Made by a program: the position numbers and the translations under genes. A DNA stretch of 64,000 bases from Rhizobium sp. NZLR1 (GTDB taxonomy: Bacteria; Pseudomonadota; Alphaproteobacteria; Rhizobiales; Rhizobiaceae): positions 496,001-560,000 of the forward strand of contig NZ_CP071633.1 of NCBI RefSeq assembly GCF_017357385.1, in the 5' to 3' direction. The notes beneath the pieces were generated by a model. The model saw only the letters and a program-made list of their open reading frames with translations, ran no database searches and had not been told where the DNA came from. Positions 43,092-52,511 of the stretch are shown piece by piece (the stretch's first letter is position 1; each line of letters starts with the position of its first letter).

Positions 43092-44421
43092 TCCGCTGGT
43101 TCTCGCAGACCACGCCATTTATAACGCATTGCAGGAGGTTCGCACGCCGCTAGGCGATGCGATCATGGTTGCCATCACGGAGATTGGTGACACCAAAGTT
43201 GTGGTGGTCGTCACCACAGTCATATTCCTATGGCTTGCTTGGAAGCGGGCTTGGCGCACGGCTGCCTTCTGGCTGGCTGCTGTCGGTGGCGCGTCGGCTC
43301 TCAATACGGTCATCAAGGTGGCACTTCACAGGGCAAGACCGGATGAGCTGTTGTATTCCGGTTGGAGCGCGTTTTCTTTTCCGAGCGGCCATAGCACGAC
43401 GAACATGGCGCTCTATGGCTTTCTTGCATTTCTGATCGCCGGCGAGCTTCGCCCAGCACTGCGCGTCTTGATCGGCACGGGAGCCGCAGTTCTTATCTTT
43501 ATGATCGCGTGCTCGCGTCTATACCTCGGTGCACATTGGTTCTCCGATGTGGCCGGCGGAGCGGCGGTTGGATCCGCATGGTTTATTCTGCTCGCCATCT
43601 TTTATCTGCGGCGTCCGGTCGAACGAATAGGATCTTCAGCGCTGCTCGTGACCGCGTCCGCAGCCATTATCCTTGCAGGCGCCGGCAACATCTATCACAG
43701 CCACTCCACTGATATTGCGCGGTACGCGGCCAAAAACGCGATACATGCGCTCGCCGTTGCTGATTGGTGGACGACTGGTTGGCAGACCCTTCCGGACCGT
43801 CGGGTCGATCTCACCGGCGAAGTGGAAGAGCCGCTCACATTCCAGTGGGCGGGGAGCCTGCAGGGTTTGCAGGATCTTTTGCAGCAGGACGGTTGGAGGC
43901 CATCCCTCGGTTGGACGCCAGTCACTGTACTTAAATGGCTCACCGCGTCTACAGATACCACCGTTGTTCCGGTGGTGCCTCATTTTGCCAGCGGCCGTCT
44001 ACCGGATATAGCCTTCGTTCGGTCCTCAACCGCGCTGGCCCCGTCGACCGCGCGGCTCGTTCTCCGTCTTTGGGAAACCGATATGAAGCTCGAGGATAGA
44101 GAGCAGACCCCGCTTTGGGTGGGTTCGATAACGGAGGAGCGGATCTACCGACTACTATCGCTAGTTACAATGGTCTCGACACAGCCTGATTTCACCGGAC
44201 CACGGGAAGCGCTGGCGCGATCACTTCGGGAAGGACATCTCGTGTCGCGCGATGAAGTGGAGGCCAAGGGAGGATGGGACGGGCGTGTTCTGCTGGCTCG
44301 CCAGAAGGCATCTCATCCGCCCCCGCTCCTCCCTAGCAACCCGGCCCAGCCGGTCGGATCGGGGGCTGATCCGAGGAACAAGTGTCGCGTTTCTAATTGG
44401 CTGGAACCGTCGCGGCTCTAA
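42970..44421 (+). CDS. PAP2 phosphatase with C-terminal LssY domain (3' part of the frameshifted gene)
   Basis: A frame starting at a possible GTG at 42970 encodes DPARPEAWVLAIMLGLLGG, then the PAP2 motifs KVALHRARPDELL, FPSGHSTTNM and CSRLYLGAHWFSDV. After about residue 260 comes an LssY-C type domain (GWQTLPDRRVDLTGEVEEPL, WRPSLGWTPVTVLKWLTAS, RLVLRLWETDM). The domain order equals the 3' two-thirds of the DedA-PAP2-LssY fusion. Without ribosome binding site evidence for 42970, independent translation is uncertain. The frameshift may be real decay or a sequence error. Confidence 0.8.
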   Translation: MSATCSDPARPEAWVLAIMLGLLGGAAWLFLGILEDVVNGDPLVLADHAIYNALQEVRTPLGDAIMVAITEIGDTKVVVVVTTVIFLWLAWKRAWRTAAFWLAAVGGASALNTVIKVALHRARPDELLYSGWSAFSFPSGHSTTNMALYGFLAFLIAGELRPALRVLIGTGAAVLIFMIACSRLYLGAHWFSDVAGGAAVGSAWFILLAIFYLRRPVERIGSSALLVTASAAIILAGAGNIYHSHSTDIARYAAKNAIHALAVADWWTTGWQTLPDRRVDLTGEVEEPLTFQWAGSLQGLQDLLQQDGWRPSLGWTPVTVLKWLTASTDTTVVPVVPHFASGRLPDIAFVRSSTALAPSTARLVLRLWETDMKLEDREQTPLWVGSITEERIYRLLSLVTMVSTQPDFTGPREALARSLREGHLVSRDEVEAKGGWDGRVLLARQKASHPPPLLPSNPAQPVGSGADPRNKCRVSNWLEPSRL

Positions 44422-44774
44422 CCAGCTTTGACAACACTGGGATAGCGGGTCAACGGGTCTGGCACGGCGATAGCTTTCGAGGCCAGCGTCCGGCTTGTTG
44501 CAATGGCGTTCACGGTTTAGGCCAGGAACATCGCATAATGGATCGACCGGAACACACAAGCCGAAGTGGGGAGGGGCGGAGAGCAGTCTTTAGGAGCGGC
44601 TTCATTCACCTTGCGTGGCTGCCGGAATCTGCTGCGGATAGATGCCGTGCATCACAGAGGAGTTCGGACGCTTCAAGAGGCCGCGACGAGTTATTTTTTG
44701 TCCCCGATGTAGATTTGACCGACTCTCATTCGTCATGAAGGCGTAACCGCAACCGATCGGTCACGGAGATGCAA
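44422..44774. other. Gene-free stretch with a short repeat
   Basis: No coding region is recognised in these 353 bases. At about 44657-44690 the sequence GAGGAGTTCGGACGCTTCAA and the following bases nearly duplicate 58089-58120 upstream of the methyltransferase gene, a repeat of about 33 bases. Confidence 0.5.
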
Positions 44775-45350
44775 ATGACCAAGGTCGCTTTCAATATCAG
44801 CATGTCGCTCGACGGCTTCATTACCGCAGGAAACCAGACCAGGGAGGAACCACTCGGCAAGAACGGCGAATTTCTTCACGAATGGTTCTTCAACAGCGGT
44901 GCAGAGGGCGATGCATATGTGCAGCGCCTCACCAGCAATGTTGGCAGCGTGATCTGCGGGCGCAAATGCTATGACGACTCGATCCCATACTGGGATGAGA
45001 ACGGGCCGACGGGGCCGTTAAAGCTGCCGCTTTTCGTCGTCACTCACCGGCCGTTACTCGCCTCGCACAGCACTGGAATCTATCACGCGGTTGGGACAAT
45101 TCCCGACGCGGTGAAGCAGGCGAAGTCGGCGGCCAGAGGCAAGGATGTGAGCCTCATGGGCGGAGCCGACGTCTTTCGCCAAGCACTGGCCGGCGGGCTT
45201 GTCGACGAGATCGAGTTGCATATCGTGCCGGTGCTCTTTGGTGCTGGGAGTCGCCTGTTCGACACGCTGCCCAACCAGATCAAGCTTGAGCCCACCAGCA
45301 TGCTCGACACGCCACTCGCTCGGCATATCGCCTATCGCATTGTGAAGTAA
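44775..45350 (+). CDS. Dihydrofolate reductase-fold (RibD C-terminal domain) protein
   Basis: A 191-residue protein starting MTKVAFNISMSLDGFITAG. Family motifs are SVICGRKCYDD, GPLKLPLFVVTHRP, DVSLMGGADVFRQALAGGLVDE and LHIVPVLFGAGSRLFD. This is the small YyaP/YwjB-type group of NADPH-binding reductases common in soil bacteria, with unknown physiological substrate. The ATG at 44775 has GGAG at the right distance; the ATG at 44769 is too close to it. Monocistronic. Confidence 0.9.
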   Translation: MTKVAFNISMSLDGFITAGNQTREEPLGKNGEFLHEWFFNSGAEGDAYVQRLTSNVGSVICGRKCYDDSIPYWDENGPTGPLKLPLFVVTHRPLLASHSTGIYHAVGTIPDAVKQAKSAARGKDVSLMGGADVFRQALAGGLVDEIELHIVPVLFGAGSRLFDTLPNQIKLEPTSMLDTPLARHIAYRIVK

Positions 45351-45756
45351 GCGAACGCAACCAGCCCTGTCTGACCAGGGTCCAGTCCCACAAATACCGT
45401 TTATGCCCCGCGCCGCCTCAAAAGACGTGGTCGGCGGTTCGGATCCCTTCAAGGCGACCGGTGGGTAAACGGACAGCAAGCGGAATAATTTGCGCCGCGA
45501 ATGGGACGCTGACAGTTCGAATCCCACAACACAGAGTTTCGCTAAGTCATTTCCCTCGAGATCCCATGCGGCTTACCGCTAAAACTCCGCATCAGGTGTC
45601 GAAAGACGACGCGAAGTTCCGCCGGTACATGCCGCTTCGTCGGGTAGTCGGCCTGTAAGATGAGGTCGCGCGTTCTAACCTCTCGGCCACAGAGCTATTT
45701 TTGGCTGCAACGCGCTCGGTGGCTCAAGGCTTAGAGAGCAAGATGGACGAACGCGT
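45351..45756. other. Gene-free stretch
   Basis: No gene is supported in these 406 bases. A segment near 45520-45550 resembles a tRNA T-arm (AGTTCGAATCCCAC) but no acceptor or anticodon stem can be formed around it. Confidence 0.5.
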
Positions 45757-45939
45757 TCACAGCGTGCTTTTCAACTGGTATCCGGCCCGGTCTGACGAGT
45801 CGCGATCAGAACGATGCAGGTTAATAATTCGCGATGCGTCCTTGGAGCTTATCCCGTGTTTCTTCGCGAAGTAATCGACATCGTAAGGATCGGAGATTTT
45901 CCTGCGTGTCTCCCGTTCGGTCAGAGGATCTCGCCGCAT
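45757..45939 (-). CDS. DUF3606 family small protein
   Basis: A 60-residue protein whose core DPYDVDYFAKKHGISSKDA and IINLHRSDRD matches DUF3606, small basic proteins found in Rhizobiales and other Proteobacteria with unknown function. The central helix-turn-helix-like pattern (AKKHGISSKDASRII) suggests nucleic-acid contact. AAGGAGACC precedes the ATG at 45939, a near-ideal ribosome binding site that supports translation. Confidence 0.82.
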   Translation of the reverse strand: MRRDPLTERETRRKISDPYDVDYFAKKHGISSKDASRIINLHRSDRDSSDRAGYQLKSTL

Positions 45940-46392
45940 TTTGGTCTCCTTGGGGCAATTTGGAATTTGCCATCCGACGATGGCTGCGCCGGACCAGTTT
46001 GGCGATAGTGAAGATCGTTTCTAACCCCTTTGGCGAGCTTTCTGCTCGGAGTGTTGCAGGGAAGACTCAAGCTGTTCAGGTCTAAGCCAAAGCAGCGCCT
46101 GCGAACGTCCCTTTGAGGCATCAATTGTGCGACCCTACCCATGGCGCGGACGCTGGAGCAGGCCTGCATGTAGCTGAGCCTCTGCGATCAAGCGCCTCAC
46201 GGCCTTCGATCGGTTCAGGGCTCGATCTGCATAGCGTTCAAGCAGAACCCCTCAAACTTTGCGCCAGACGCATGGGTGGCGTGAGTTATCGTCACTGTTT
46301 TAAACCGATTGAAAGGACTATATTCCAATCATCGAAACGACGCCGGGACCAAGGGTTGCTGACGTCAAAAGCTCTCCGGAAAGGGGATTATT
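45940..46392. other. Intergenic region upstream of the DUF1127 gene
   Basis: These 453 bases separate divergent small genes. No coding sequence is recognised. The promoter of the DUF1127 gene is expected in the last 100 bases, but I could not place -35 and -10 boxes with confidence. Confidence 0.5.
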
Positions 46393-46539
46393 ATGAACGT
46401 AGCACGCTCTTTCAACAACTGGCGCAAGTTCCGTCAGACCGTTACTGAACTTGGCCGCATGTCCAGTCGCGAACTGCAAGACCTTGGCATTGACCGCGCG
46501 GATATTCGCAGCGTTGCCCGCGCATCGGTTGCTCGCTAA
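46393..46539 (+). CDS. DUF1127 small basic protein
   Basis: A 48-residue protein, MNVARSFNNWRKFRQTVTEL, then MSSRELQDLGIDRADIRSVA. The pattern of an aromatic-basic N-terminus followed by LxxLxxxELxDIGIxRxDI is diagnostic of DUF1127. In Rhodobacter a DUF1127 protein (RSP_6037, CcaF1) is encoded upstream of CCUCCUCCC-hairpin small RNAs and affects RNA maturation. Here the same neighbour relationship exists, with a hairpin array starting at 46731. An intrinsic terminator follows the stop, so the small RNA would arise by read-through or from its own promoter. Confidence 0.88.
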   Translation: MNVARSFNNWRKFRQTVTELGRMSSRELQDLGIDRADIRSVARASVAR

Positions 46540-46570
46540 CAGGGGTACTTGCCCACTTTTGATTGCTTCT

Positions 46571-46593
46571 ACGCCCGCTGATGATGCGGGCGT
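46571..46593 (+). terminator. Intrinsic terminator after the DUF1127 gene
   Basis: ACGCCCGC (46571-46578) pairs with GCGGGCGT (46586-46593) around TGATGAT, followed by TTTCGTTT. A short, moderately strong terminator, 32 bases after the DUF1127 stop. Confidence 0.75.
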
Positions 46594-46686
46594 TTTCGTT
46601 TCAAGATAGTGAGAGCTTATCTCATTCAACTTCACGCTTTTGCGAGATATGGAGCTATGGCTCCCGCGCATACCTGCACTGCAGCA

Positions 46687-46716
46687 TTGAGACTGTTAAA
46701 TCCGCGACGATAGCAT
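46687..46716 (+). promoter_or_regulatory. Candidate sigma-70 promoter of the hairpin RNA
   Basis: TTGAGA at 46687-46692 and TAGCAT at 46711-46716 are spaced by 18 bases, giving a predicted start near 46723, just before the first hairpin. The match to consensus is moderate. Confidence 0.45.
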
Positions 46717-46723
46717 ATCTTAA

Positions 46724-46886
46724 TCCTCATCGAAGCAATGCACCTCCTCCCGCAGAGCTTCGTGTTTCAGACGGCCCACTCCTCCTCCCAAGGGACGTCT
46801 ATTGGAACAGCGGCACTCCTCCTCCCAGTCGTTGTTCGGTTCTTTTTGAAAGCCTGCCGCACCTCCTCCCGCGGCAGGCTTTTTCG
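46724..46886 (+). ncRNA. Four-hairpin anti-Shine-Dalgarno small RNA (cuckoo/CcsR/alpha-r14 type)
   Basis: Four successive stem-loops each display CCTCCTCCC in the loop. Stem 1 is CGAAGC (46731-46736) with GCTTCG (46757-46762); stem 2 is AGACG (46769-46773) with CGTCT (46796-46800); stem 3 is GAACAGCG (46805-46812) with CGTTGTTC (46830-46837). Stem 4 is a perfect 9-base pair, GCCTGCCGC (46852-46860) with GCGGCAGGC (46871-46879), followed by TTTTT as terminator. The loop motif is complementary to ribosome binding sites, as in rhizobial alpha-r14/NfeR1 RNAs and Rhodobacter CcsR RNAs. It may be one transcript or be processed into two double-hairpin RNAs. Confidence 0.88.
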
Positions 46887-47030
46887 TTTTGGGACGGGCG
46901 TTCGTCGGTGTCGCTTGGCAGTTTGAGGGGTAATTGGGGACGAGAGCACCGAACCCCACTTGAAAACCCCTCAGCGGCTCGTATTAGGCTGACTGTGCAG
47001 CAGCTCCGGCCCCTGGTGCGGTGATCCGTG

Positions 47031-47330
47031 TCAGGGAACCTTGCCAAACATCGCGAACGTTTCGTGCTGCCACGGACCATTCAGATGCCGCCACGGATCA
47101 AGGCCGACAATCTCGATAGGATGCGGTCGAAATTCTCTCACGAGCGACACGTGCAAAGTATCCGCTACCAACCTCGTGACCTTGTTCTGGATCGTGATGT
47201 GGGGCTGCCACTTCTGCATGTCCTGGCCACCCAACCAGGGGATGAACTCACCCCGCAGCTTGGCGTGGATGCCCTGAAGGTCCGGGCTCGCAATCGTGAA
47301 GGCAACGCCAGTGCCGAGATGACGAAGGCA
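47031..47330 (-). pseudogene. 2'-5' RNA ligase family protein, C-terminal remnant
   Basis: The leftward frame reads GTGVAFTIASPDLQGIHAKL, then FIPWLGGQDMQKWQPHITIQ and GLDPWRHLNGPWQ, the C-terminal half of the 2H phosphoesterase/2'-5' RNA ligase family with the second HxT-type motif PHITIQNKV. The first HxT motif and the N-terminus are missing; homology ends near 47330 beside a transposase fragment. Non-functional. Confidence 0.65.
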
Positions 47331-47383
47331 CTGACGTCGGCTGTGATTGGGCTATATTTGGCTGAAGCCTATTCGCCAGGCAG

Positions 47384-47630
47384 GTGTTCGATACGGTCCA
47401 TGCCCTGAGCAAAGAAGGTTTGTCATGCTCCGAGATAGCACGTCGCACCGGATATGGCCGACACAGCATCGCGAAATGGCTGACTTTCGAATCCCCACCC
47501 GATCGACGCAGGGCTGCACTGCAGCCCACATTCCCTTTATACTTCGAAGCGTTTCTTACCCAGTGTTGGAAAGATGGCAATCGCTGCGGGCGGTATCTGT
47601 TTCACGATATCAGGCATACATACGCGCCGA
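47384..47630 (+). pseudogene. ISL3 family transposase fragment
   Basis: The frame encodes VHALSKEGLSCSEIARRTGY, then GRHSIAKWLTFESPPDRRRA and FEAFLTQCWKDGNRCGRYLF. This matches the internal helix-turn-helix and following segment of ISL3-type transposases. Neither the zinc-finger N-terminus nor the DDE domain is present. It abuts the truncated RNA ligase gene and probably marks the event that broke it. Confidence 0.65.
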
Positions 47631-47774
47631 TGCATGAGAGCATATACATCTCACGTCGATTTCGACCCTTCTTGCAGACTTGGCCCTAGCGATCTAGGTG
47701 CGCTACCGCGTACGGTCTTCGACCGCGCTGCAACTCAATGGGCTCGACAAATACCGGCATGACACGAATCCTCG

Positions 47775-47801
47775 CTGGCACTCTCAACGCAAGACTGCTA
47801 A
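47775..47801. promoter_or_regulatory. CIRCE operator (HrcA site) of groESL
   Basis: CTGGCACTC (47775-47783), a 9-base spacer and GACTGCTAA (47793-47801) match the CIRCE consensus TTAGCACTC-N9-GAGTGCTAA at 14 of 18 arm positions. It lies 53 bases before the groES start, the usual position for HrcA repression of heat-shock chaperonin operons. Confidence 0.85.
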
Positions 47802-47854
47802 GGTGAGGTATCGGGATTGGCCATTCGGCCGCGACCCCGTTGAGGAACCCCAAA

Positions 47855-48151
47855 ATGATTAATACCATTTTCCGGCCGCTGCACGACCGCGTCGTCGTGC
47901 GCCGTATCGAGGCTGAAGCCAAGACCAAGGGCGGGATCATCATTCCCGACACCGCCAAAGAGAAGCCGCAGGAAGGCGAAATCGTCGCCGTCGGCACCGG
48001 CGCACGCGACGAGAGCGGCAAGATCGTTCCCCTCGATGTCAAGGCGGGCGATCGCATCCTGTTCGGCAAGTGGTCCGGCACCGAGATTAAGTTCAACGGC
48101 GAAGACCTGCTGATCATGAAGGAAGCAGACGTCATGGGCGTCATCGCCTGA
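47855..48151 (+). CDS. groES: Co-chaperonin GroES
   Basis: A 98-residue protein, the standard GroES length. The N-terminal [22 protein letters not shown] and the mobile loop [14 protein letters not shown] are present, followed by [20 protein letters not shown] and the roof loop. GroES caps GroEL during ATP-driven folding in the cytoplasm. A CIRCE operator precedes it and groEL follows after 65 bases. The ATG at 47855 matches known GroES N-termini. Rhizobia often have several groESL copies; this one, among mobile elements, is probably an additional copy. Confidence 0.96.
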   Translation: MINTIFRPLHDRVVVRRIEAEAKTKGGIIIPDTAKEKPQEGEIVAVGTGARDESGKIVPLDVKAGDRILFGKWSGTEIKFNGEDLLIMKEADVMGVIA

Positions 48152-48180
48152 TCTTCGGCCGCTTCCTTATTTCCTTTTGA

Positions 48181-49860
<1,680 letters not shown>

Positions 49861-49891
49861 CGGGTCCGCTCCGGAGCTCCCGGAATTACTC

Positions 49892-49925
49892 CGCAGCTTG
49901 GGCTTTTATCAAAGCCCAAGCTGCG
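49892..49925. terminator. Long hairpin after groEL
   Basis: CGCAGCTTGGGCTTT at 49892-49906 pairs perfectly with 49911-49925 around TATC. No T-run follows on the plus strand, but the position 32 bases after groEL suggests a terminator or mRNA-stabilising structure. Confidence 0.65.
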
Positions 49926-50119
49926 CCAATAAAAAGCAAGACGTTATAATATCCATGGACCGCGTCCGCGGCCGAGCGGCAGATGGCAATTGCCACAGGA
50001 TGCTGAGTTACCAGTCGCGGGTCCAGGTCACCGTTTGTGATCCTGTGGTAAGACCCGCGAAGCGGCTCACAGTCCCGGCGCCCGATACCTATCGCGCCAA
50101 TGGTAGTAACCGGCTGCGC

Positions 50120-50810
50120 GCCCCGCGGTCCAAAATCGTCCTGCTCAACGCGGCTGACAGTGTTCGCGGTAACTTTTGCTAGATCGCCTGGTCGGTCGCC
50201 GGCAAGACGGCGCGAAAGATTGCGATCGGTACCGTCTATCCCGCCACGATCGGCATGCTGCCGTCCTTCCTCTCAGGCATTGCCCGCAAATATCCCGATA
50301 TCCGCCAGCATATCGAAAGCGGTACCACCGATGACAGCATCCGCCATATCGAGGCAGGCCGCATCAATCTCGGCTTCATCCGGCAGGTGGAGCGGCTCCT
50401 TACGCTTCTTTCTCGTTATCTCCAGGCCATTGTCCGCCAAGAGCGAGACCGCCATCGAGGATGGAGAAGATCATCTCCTTCTCCCGCCAAAACCCCTCCT
50501 ACAGCGAGCGTTATTTTGCGGAAAAATTCAAGGAGCACGATCTGAGCGGCAATGTCGCCTACCCCTGCGGCGACACCTTCTCGCTGTATCGCTTCTCTCC
50601 GCCGGGCTTGGCATCGGTTTCGTCCCGGAATGGACGCAGGATCTGCCGAACCGCGGGTTCGAGCTGAAGAGGGTGAGGGGTGTCGGTTCAAGATCGGGGC
50701 TCGGTGTCGCCTGGAACAGAAAAGACCCAACCGCCTCGCGTGTCGACCCCATCGATATTGCACGCTCGCTCGTGCGGCCGGGCCGTTTATGGAGGTCGAG
50801 CCGCTGCTCG
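50120..50810 (+). pseudogene. LysR family regulator, multiply frameshifted
   Basis: Pieces of a LysR-type regulator follow in successive frames: KIAIGTVYPATIGMLPSFLS and HIEAGRINLGFIRQVE (effector domain, first lobe), IISFSRQNPSYSERYFAEKF (central part), then VSLLSAGLGIGFVPEWTQDL and VAWNRKDPTASRVDPI (C-terminal lobe). At least two frameshifts, near 50385-50465 and 50580-50600, separate them, and the helix-turn-helix N-terminus is not recognisable. Non-functional. Confidence 0.75.
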
Positions 50811-50826
50811 CCAGCGCTCTTTTTGT

Positions 50827-51435
50827 TCAGCAAAAGCCGTTCAATTTGAGGATCTTATAGGCGTCGATTGCAGCCCGAAGCTCGTCCTCCGAATTCCGAT
50901 CTCCGCTGTTAGCGTCAGGATGGTGCATCTTTAGCTTCTGCTTGTAGCGGCTTCTGATTTGCTCGGGGCTTGCCTCCGGCAGAAGGCCGAGTGTTTCGAA
51001 CGCTTTGGCTTCCAGCACTTTCAGCTTGCGCCGTTGAAGATCCGCTCTTGCCCCCTGACGTTCTGCAGCGTTTCTGCGGGCATTCATCGCCTTTGCAGAA
51101 CCAGATCGGACCGTGAAGGGGAGCGCTGCCTCCGCAGGCTGACGGATCCTGCTTCCCCAGGTCGGACGGGCGCCGCTTGCCGCTTCTCTCTGATAGCGAG
51201 CGACGACAGGATCGGACAGATTGCTCGCAAAATTGTAGCCTCTGCCGTAGTCCTTCATATGCTCGGCACAGAAGAGCAGATACAATCCCTCTCCATCCCG
51301 TCCGACGGGAGCGCGGTGAATGCCGCCCTTTTGGCACCCGTCCCATTGGCATTTCGGACCATCCGGCTTCCGGTTCGAATCTGTCTTTTTGCGGAGGGGT
51401 CGCAAGCCAACGAATATTTTGGAATCTGAATTCAT
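50827..51435 (-). CDS. J-domain protein with N-terminal Cys/His cluster
   Basis: A 202-residue protein. The C-terminal 60 residues form a J domain (ETLGLLPEASPEQIRSRYKQ, then the HPD motif in KMHHPDANSGDR), which stimulates DnaK-type ATPases. The N-terminal part has CQWDGCQKGGIHRAP and LYLLFCAEHMKDYG, a Cys-Cys-His-Cys-His pattern that could bind zinc. This domain order, with the J domain at the C-terminus, matches a family widespread in rhizobia. The DnaK partner and client are unknown. Monocistronic, convergent with the LysR remnant. Confidence 0.87.
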   Translation of the reverse strand: MNSDSKIFVGLRPLRKKTDSNRKPDGPKCQWDGCQKGGIHRAPVGRDGEGLYLLFCAEHMKDYGRGYNFASNLSDPVVARYQREAASGARPTWGSRIRQPAEAALPFTVRSGSAKAMNARRNAAERQGARADLQRRKLKVLEAKAFETLGLLPEASPEQIRSRYKQKLKMHHPDANSGDRNSEDELRAAIDAYKILKLNGFC

Positions 51436-51603
51436 CGCGCCTTATATGACTGCTTCCGTGACGCTAACAAGGCAAGGCGAGTGCAGGACACAGCTTCAGT
51501 AGTTCGCCTCTACAGGTCAGGTAGGGCGAGGGTTCGAGCAAACGCACTGCCGGGGGACGGCGAATCTCACTTCCATACGTCACGTGTAATCAGCGATCAT
51601 CGG

Positions 51604-52194
51604 TCAACCGACCTGCTCCACCGATAGCGTTCCCGCTAAAAGCGGCCGGATCAATGACTTTGCAGAAACAGTTGGATCGAGCCAGTCGGCCCACGCGTTG
51701 CGCTCGAGGATGACAATCTGCCGGTCGTGGTACGGCGCGATGTCCGGCCCCGGCTCCATCGTCAGCATAGTGAAGGCCTGGCCGATCTCCGGCGTTTCGC
51801 GCCAGATGCCGGCGATGCAGAAAATCGGCTCGTCCTTCTTGGTAAACAGCCACTTGTCCTTGCGCTTCTTTTTGGCATCCTTTGGATCCGTGAACTCGTA
51901 AAAGCCGTCGGCAACGATCAGGCAGCGATTGGAGGTGAACTCCCGTCCCTCCGAACGGAAATTATAGACCGGCCGCTTGTTCGGCCCCGGCCAGCTCCAG
52001 CGCCGCTGCACGAGCTCGGCCTCGTCGCGGACACCATCGATCGTCCTGACGATGGGGCCGGCATCGGTTATCTTGATGTCTTCGCGCGCTTCGAGGTTCG
52101 GCGCGCCTTCACCGAAACGGATCTTGATCTTGAGGTGGGCGAAATCCTCGACAACCGAGGCGACATCCACCATCAGCCGATAATCATTGCACAT
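51604..52194 (-). CDS. SRAP family abasic-site protein (YedK/HMCES-like)
   Basis: A 196-residue SRAP protein. The start MCNDY places the catalytic Cys2, exposed after Met removal, which forms a thiazolidine link to abasic sites. Other active-site elements are VYNFRSEGREF, NRCLIVADGFYEFTD with the conserved Glu, and the histidine in IAPYHDRQIVIL. It shields abasic sites in single-stranded DNA. Its gene overlaps the end of a 94-residue gene by 11 bases. The pair is transcribed away from an SOS box at 52489, so LexA control is likely. Confidence 0.92.
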   Translation of the reverse strand: MCNDYRLMVDVASVVEDFAHLKIKIRFGEGAPNLEAREDIKITDAGPIVRTIDGVRDEAELVQRRWSWPGPNKRPVYNFRSEGREFTSNRCLIVADGFYEFTDPKDAKKKRKDKWLFTKKDEPIFCIAGIWRETPEIGQAFTMLTMEPGPDIAPYHDRQIVILERNAWADWLDPTVSAKSLIRPLLAGTLSVEQVG

Positions 52195-52468
52195 TGCTCT
52201 TCCCTTCGAATGTGGGTGCCATCACCTCACGACCGAGGCGCTGCAGGTGCAATATGTGCTCGGATTGTATGCGCTCCAGCAGAACGAGGAGGTCTTCAGC
52301 TTGTCTTGTCGGCAGGGGGAGACCAGCCAGTCTTTTGATCAGCGCAGTTTGGCGCGCGACGATGGCGGCGCCATCGCGAACATGCCGCATGACCATCTGA
52401 AGTTCGGTCTCATTTGGGCGCATCCATTGAGAGTAGCAGCTTTCGGCTATCCGCACACGATTATCCAT
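52184..52468 (-). CDS. Small helical hypothetical protein, SOS-linked
   Basis: A 94-residue protein, mostly helical and charged (ETELQMVMRHVRDGAAIVAR, QALIKRLAGLPLP-like, LLVLLERIQSEHILHLQRLG). I do not recognise a family. It starts at 52468 with AAGG upstream, immediately beside the SOS box, and its 3' end overlaps the SRAP gene by 11 bases, so the two form a translationally coupled pair. A role in the DNA-damage response is inferred only from this position. An alternative ATG lies 15 codons downstream. Confidence 0.7.
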   Translation of the reverse strand: MDNRVRIAESCYSQWMRPNETELQMVMRHVRDGAAIVARQTALIKRLAGLPLPTRQAEDLLVLLERIQSEHILHLQRLGREVMAPTFEGKSNVQ

Positions 52469-52488
52469 CGACCTTGTCTAATGTACGC

Positions 52489-52503
52489 GTTCCTGATATG
52501 TTC
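52489..52503. promoter_or_regulatory. SOS box (LexA site)
   Basis: GTTCCTGATATGTTC is a perfect GTTC-N7-GTTC direct repeat, the LexA operator of alphaproteobacteria. It lies in the 43-base gap between the divergent genes at 52468 and 52512 and can control both. Confidence 0.85.
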
Positions 52504-52511
52504 CAATCACT

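Noticed and set aside
44397..44738. Open frame of 113 codons after the LssY-domain gene
   Set aside because: The translation is rich in Arg, Ser and Gly without conserved pattern and spans the short repeat; not coding.
45520..45550. tRNA-like T-arm sequence AGTTCGAATCCCAC
   Set aside because: No acceptor stem, D-arm or anticodon arm can be built around it within 90 bases.
46724..46886. CRISPR-like array because of four regularly placed CCTCCTCCC repeats
   Set aside because: The repeats are only nine bases, lie in hairpin loops, and the intervals are 20-40 bases of stem sequence; no CRISPR repeat-spacer pattern or cas gene exists.
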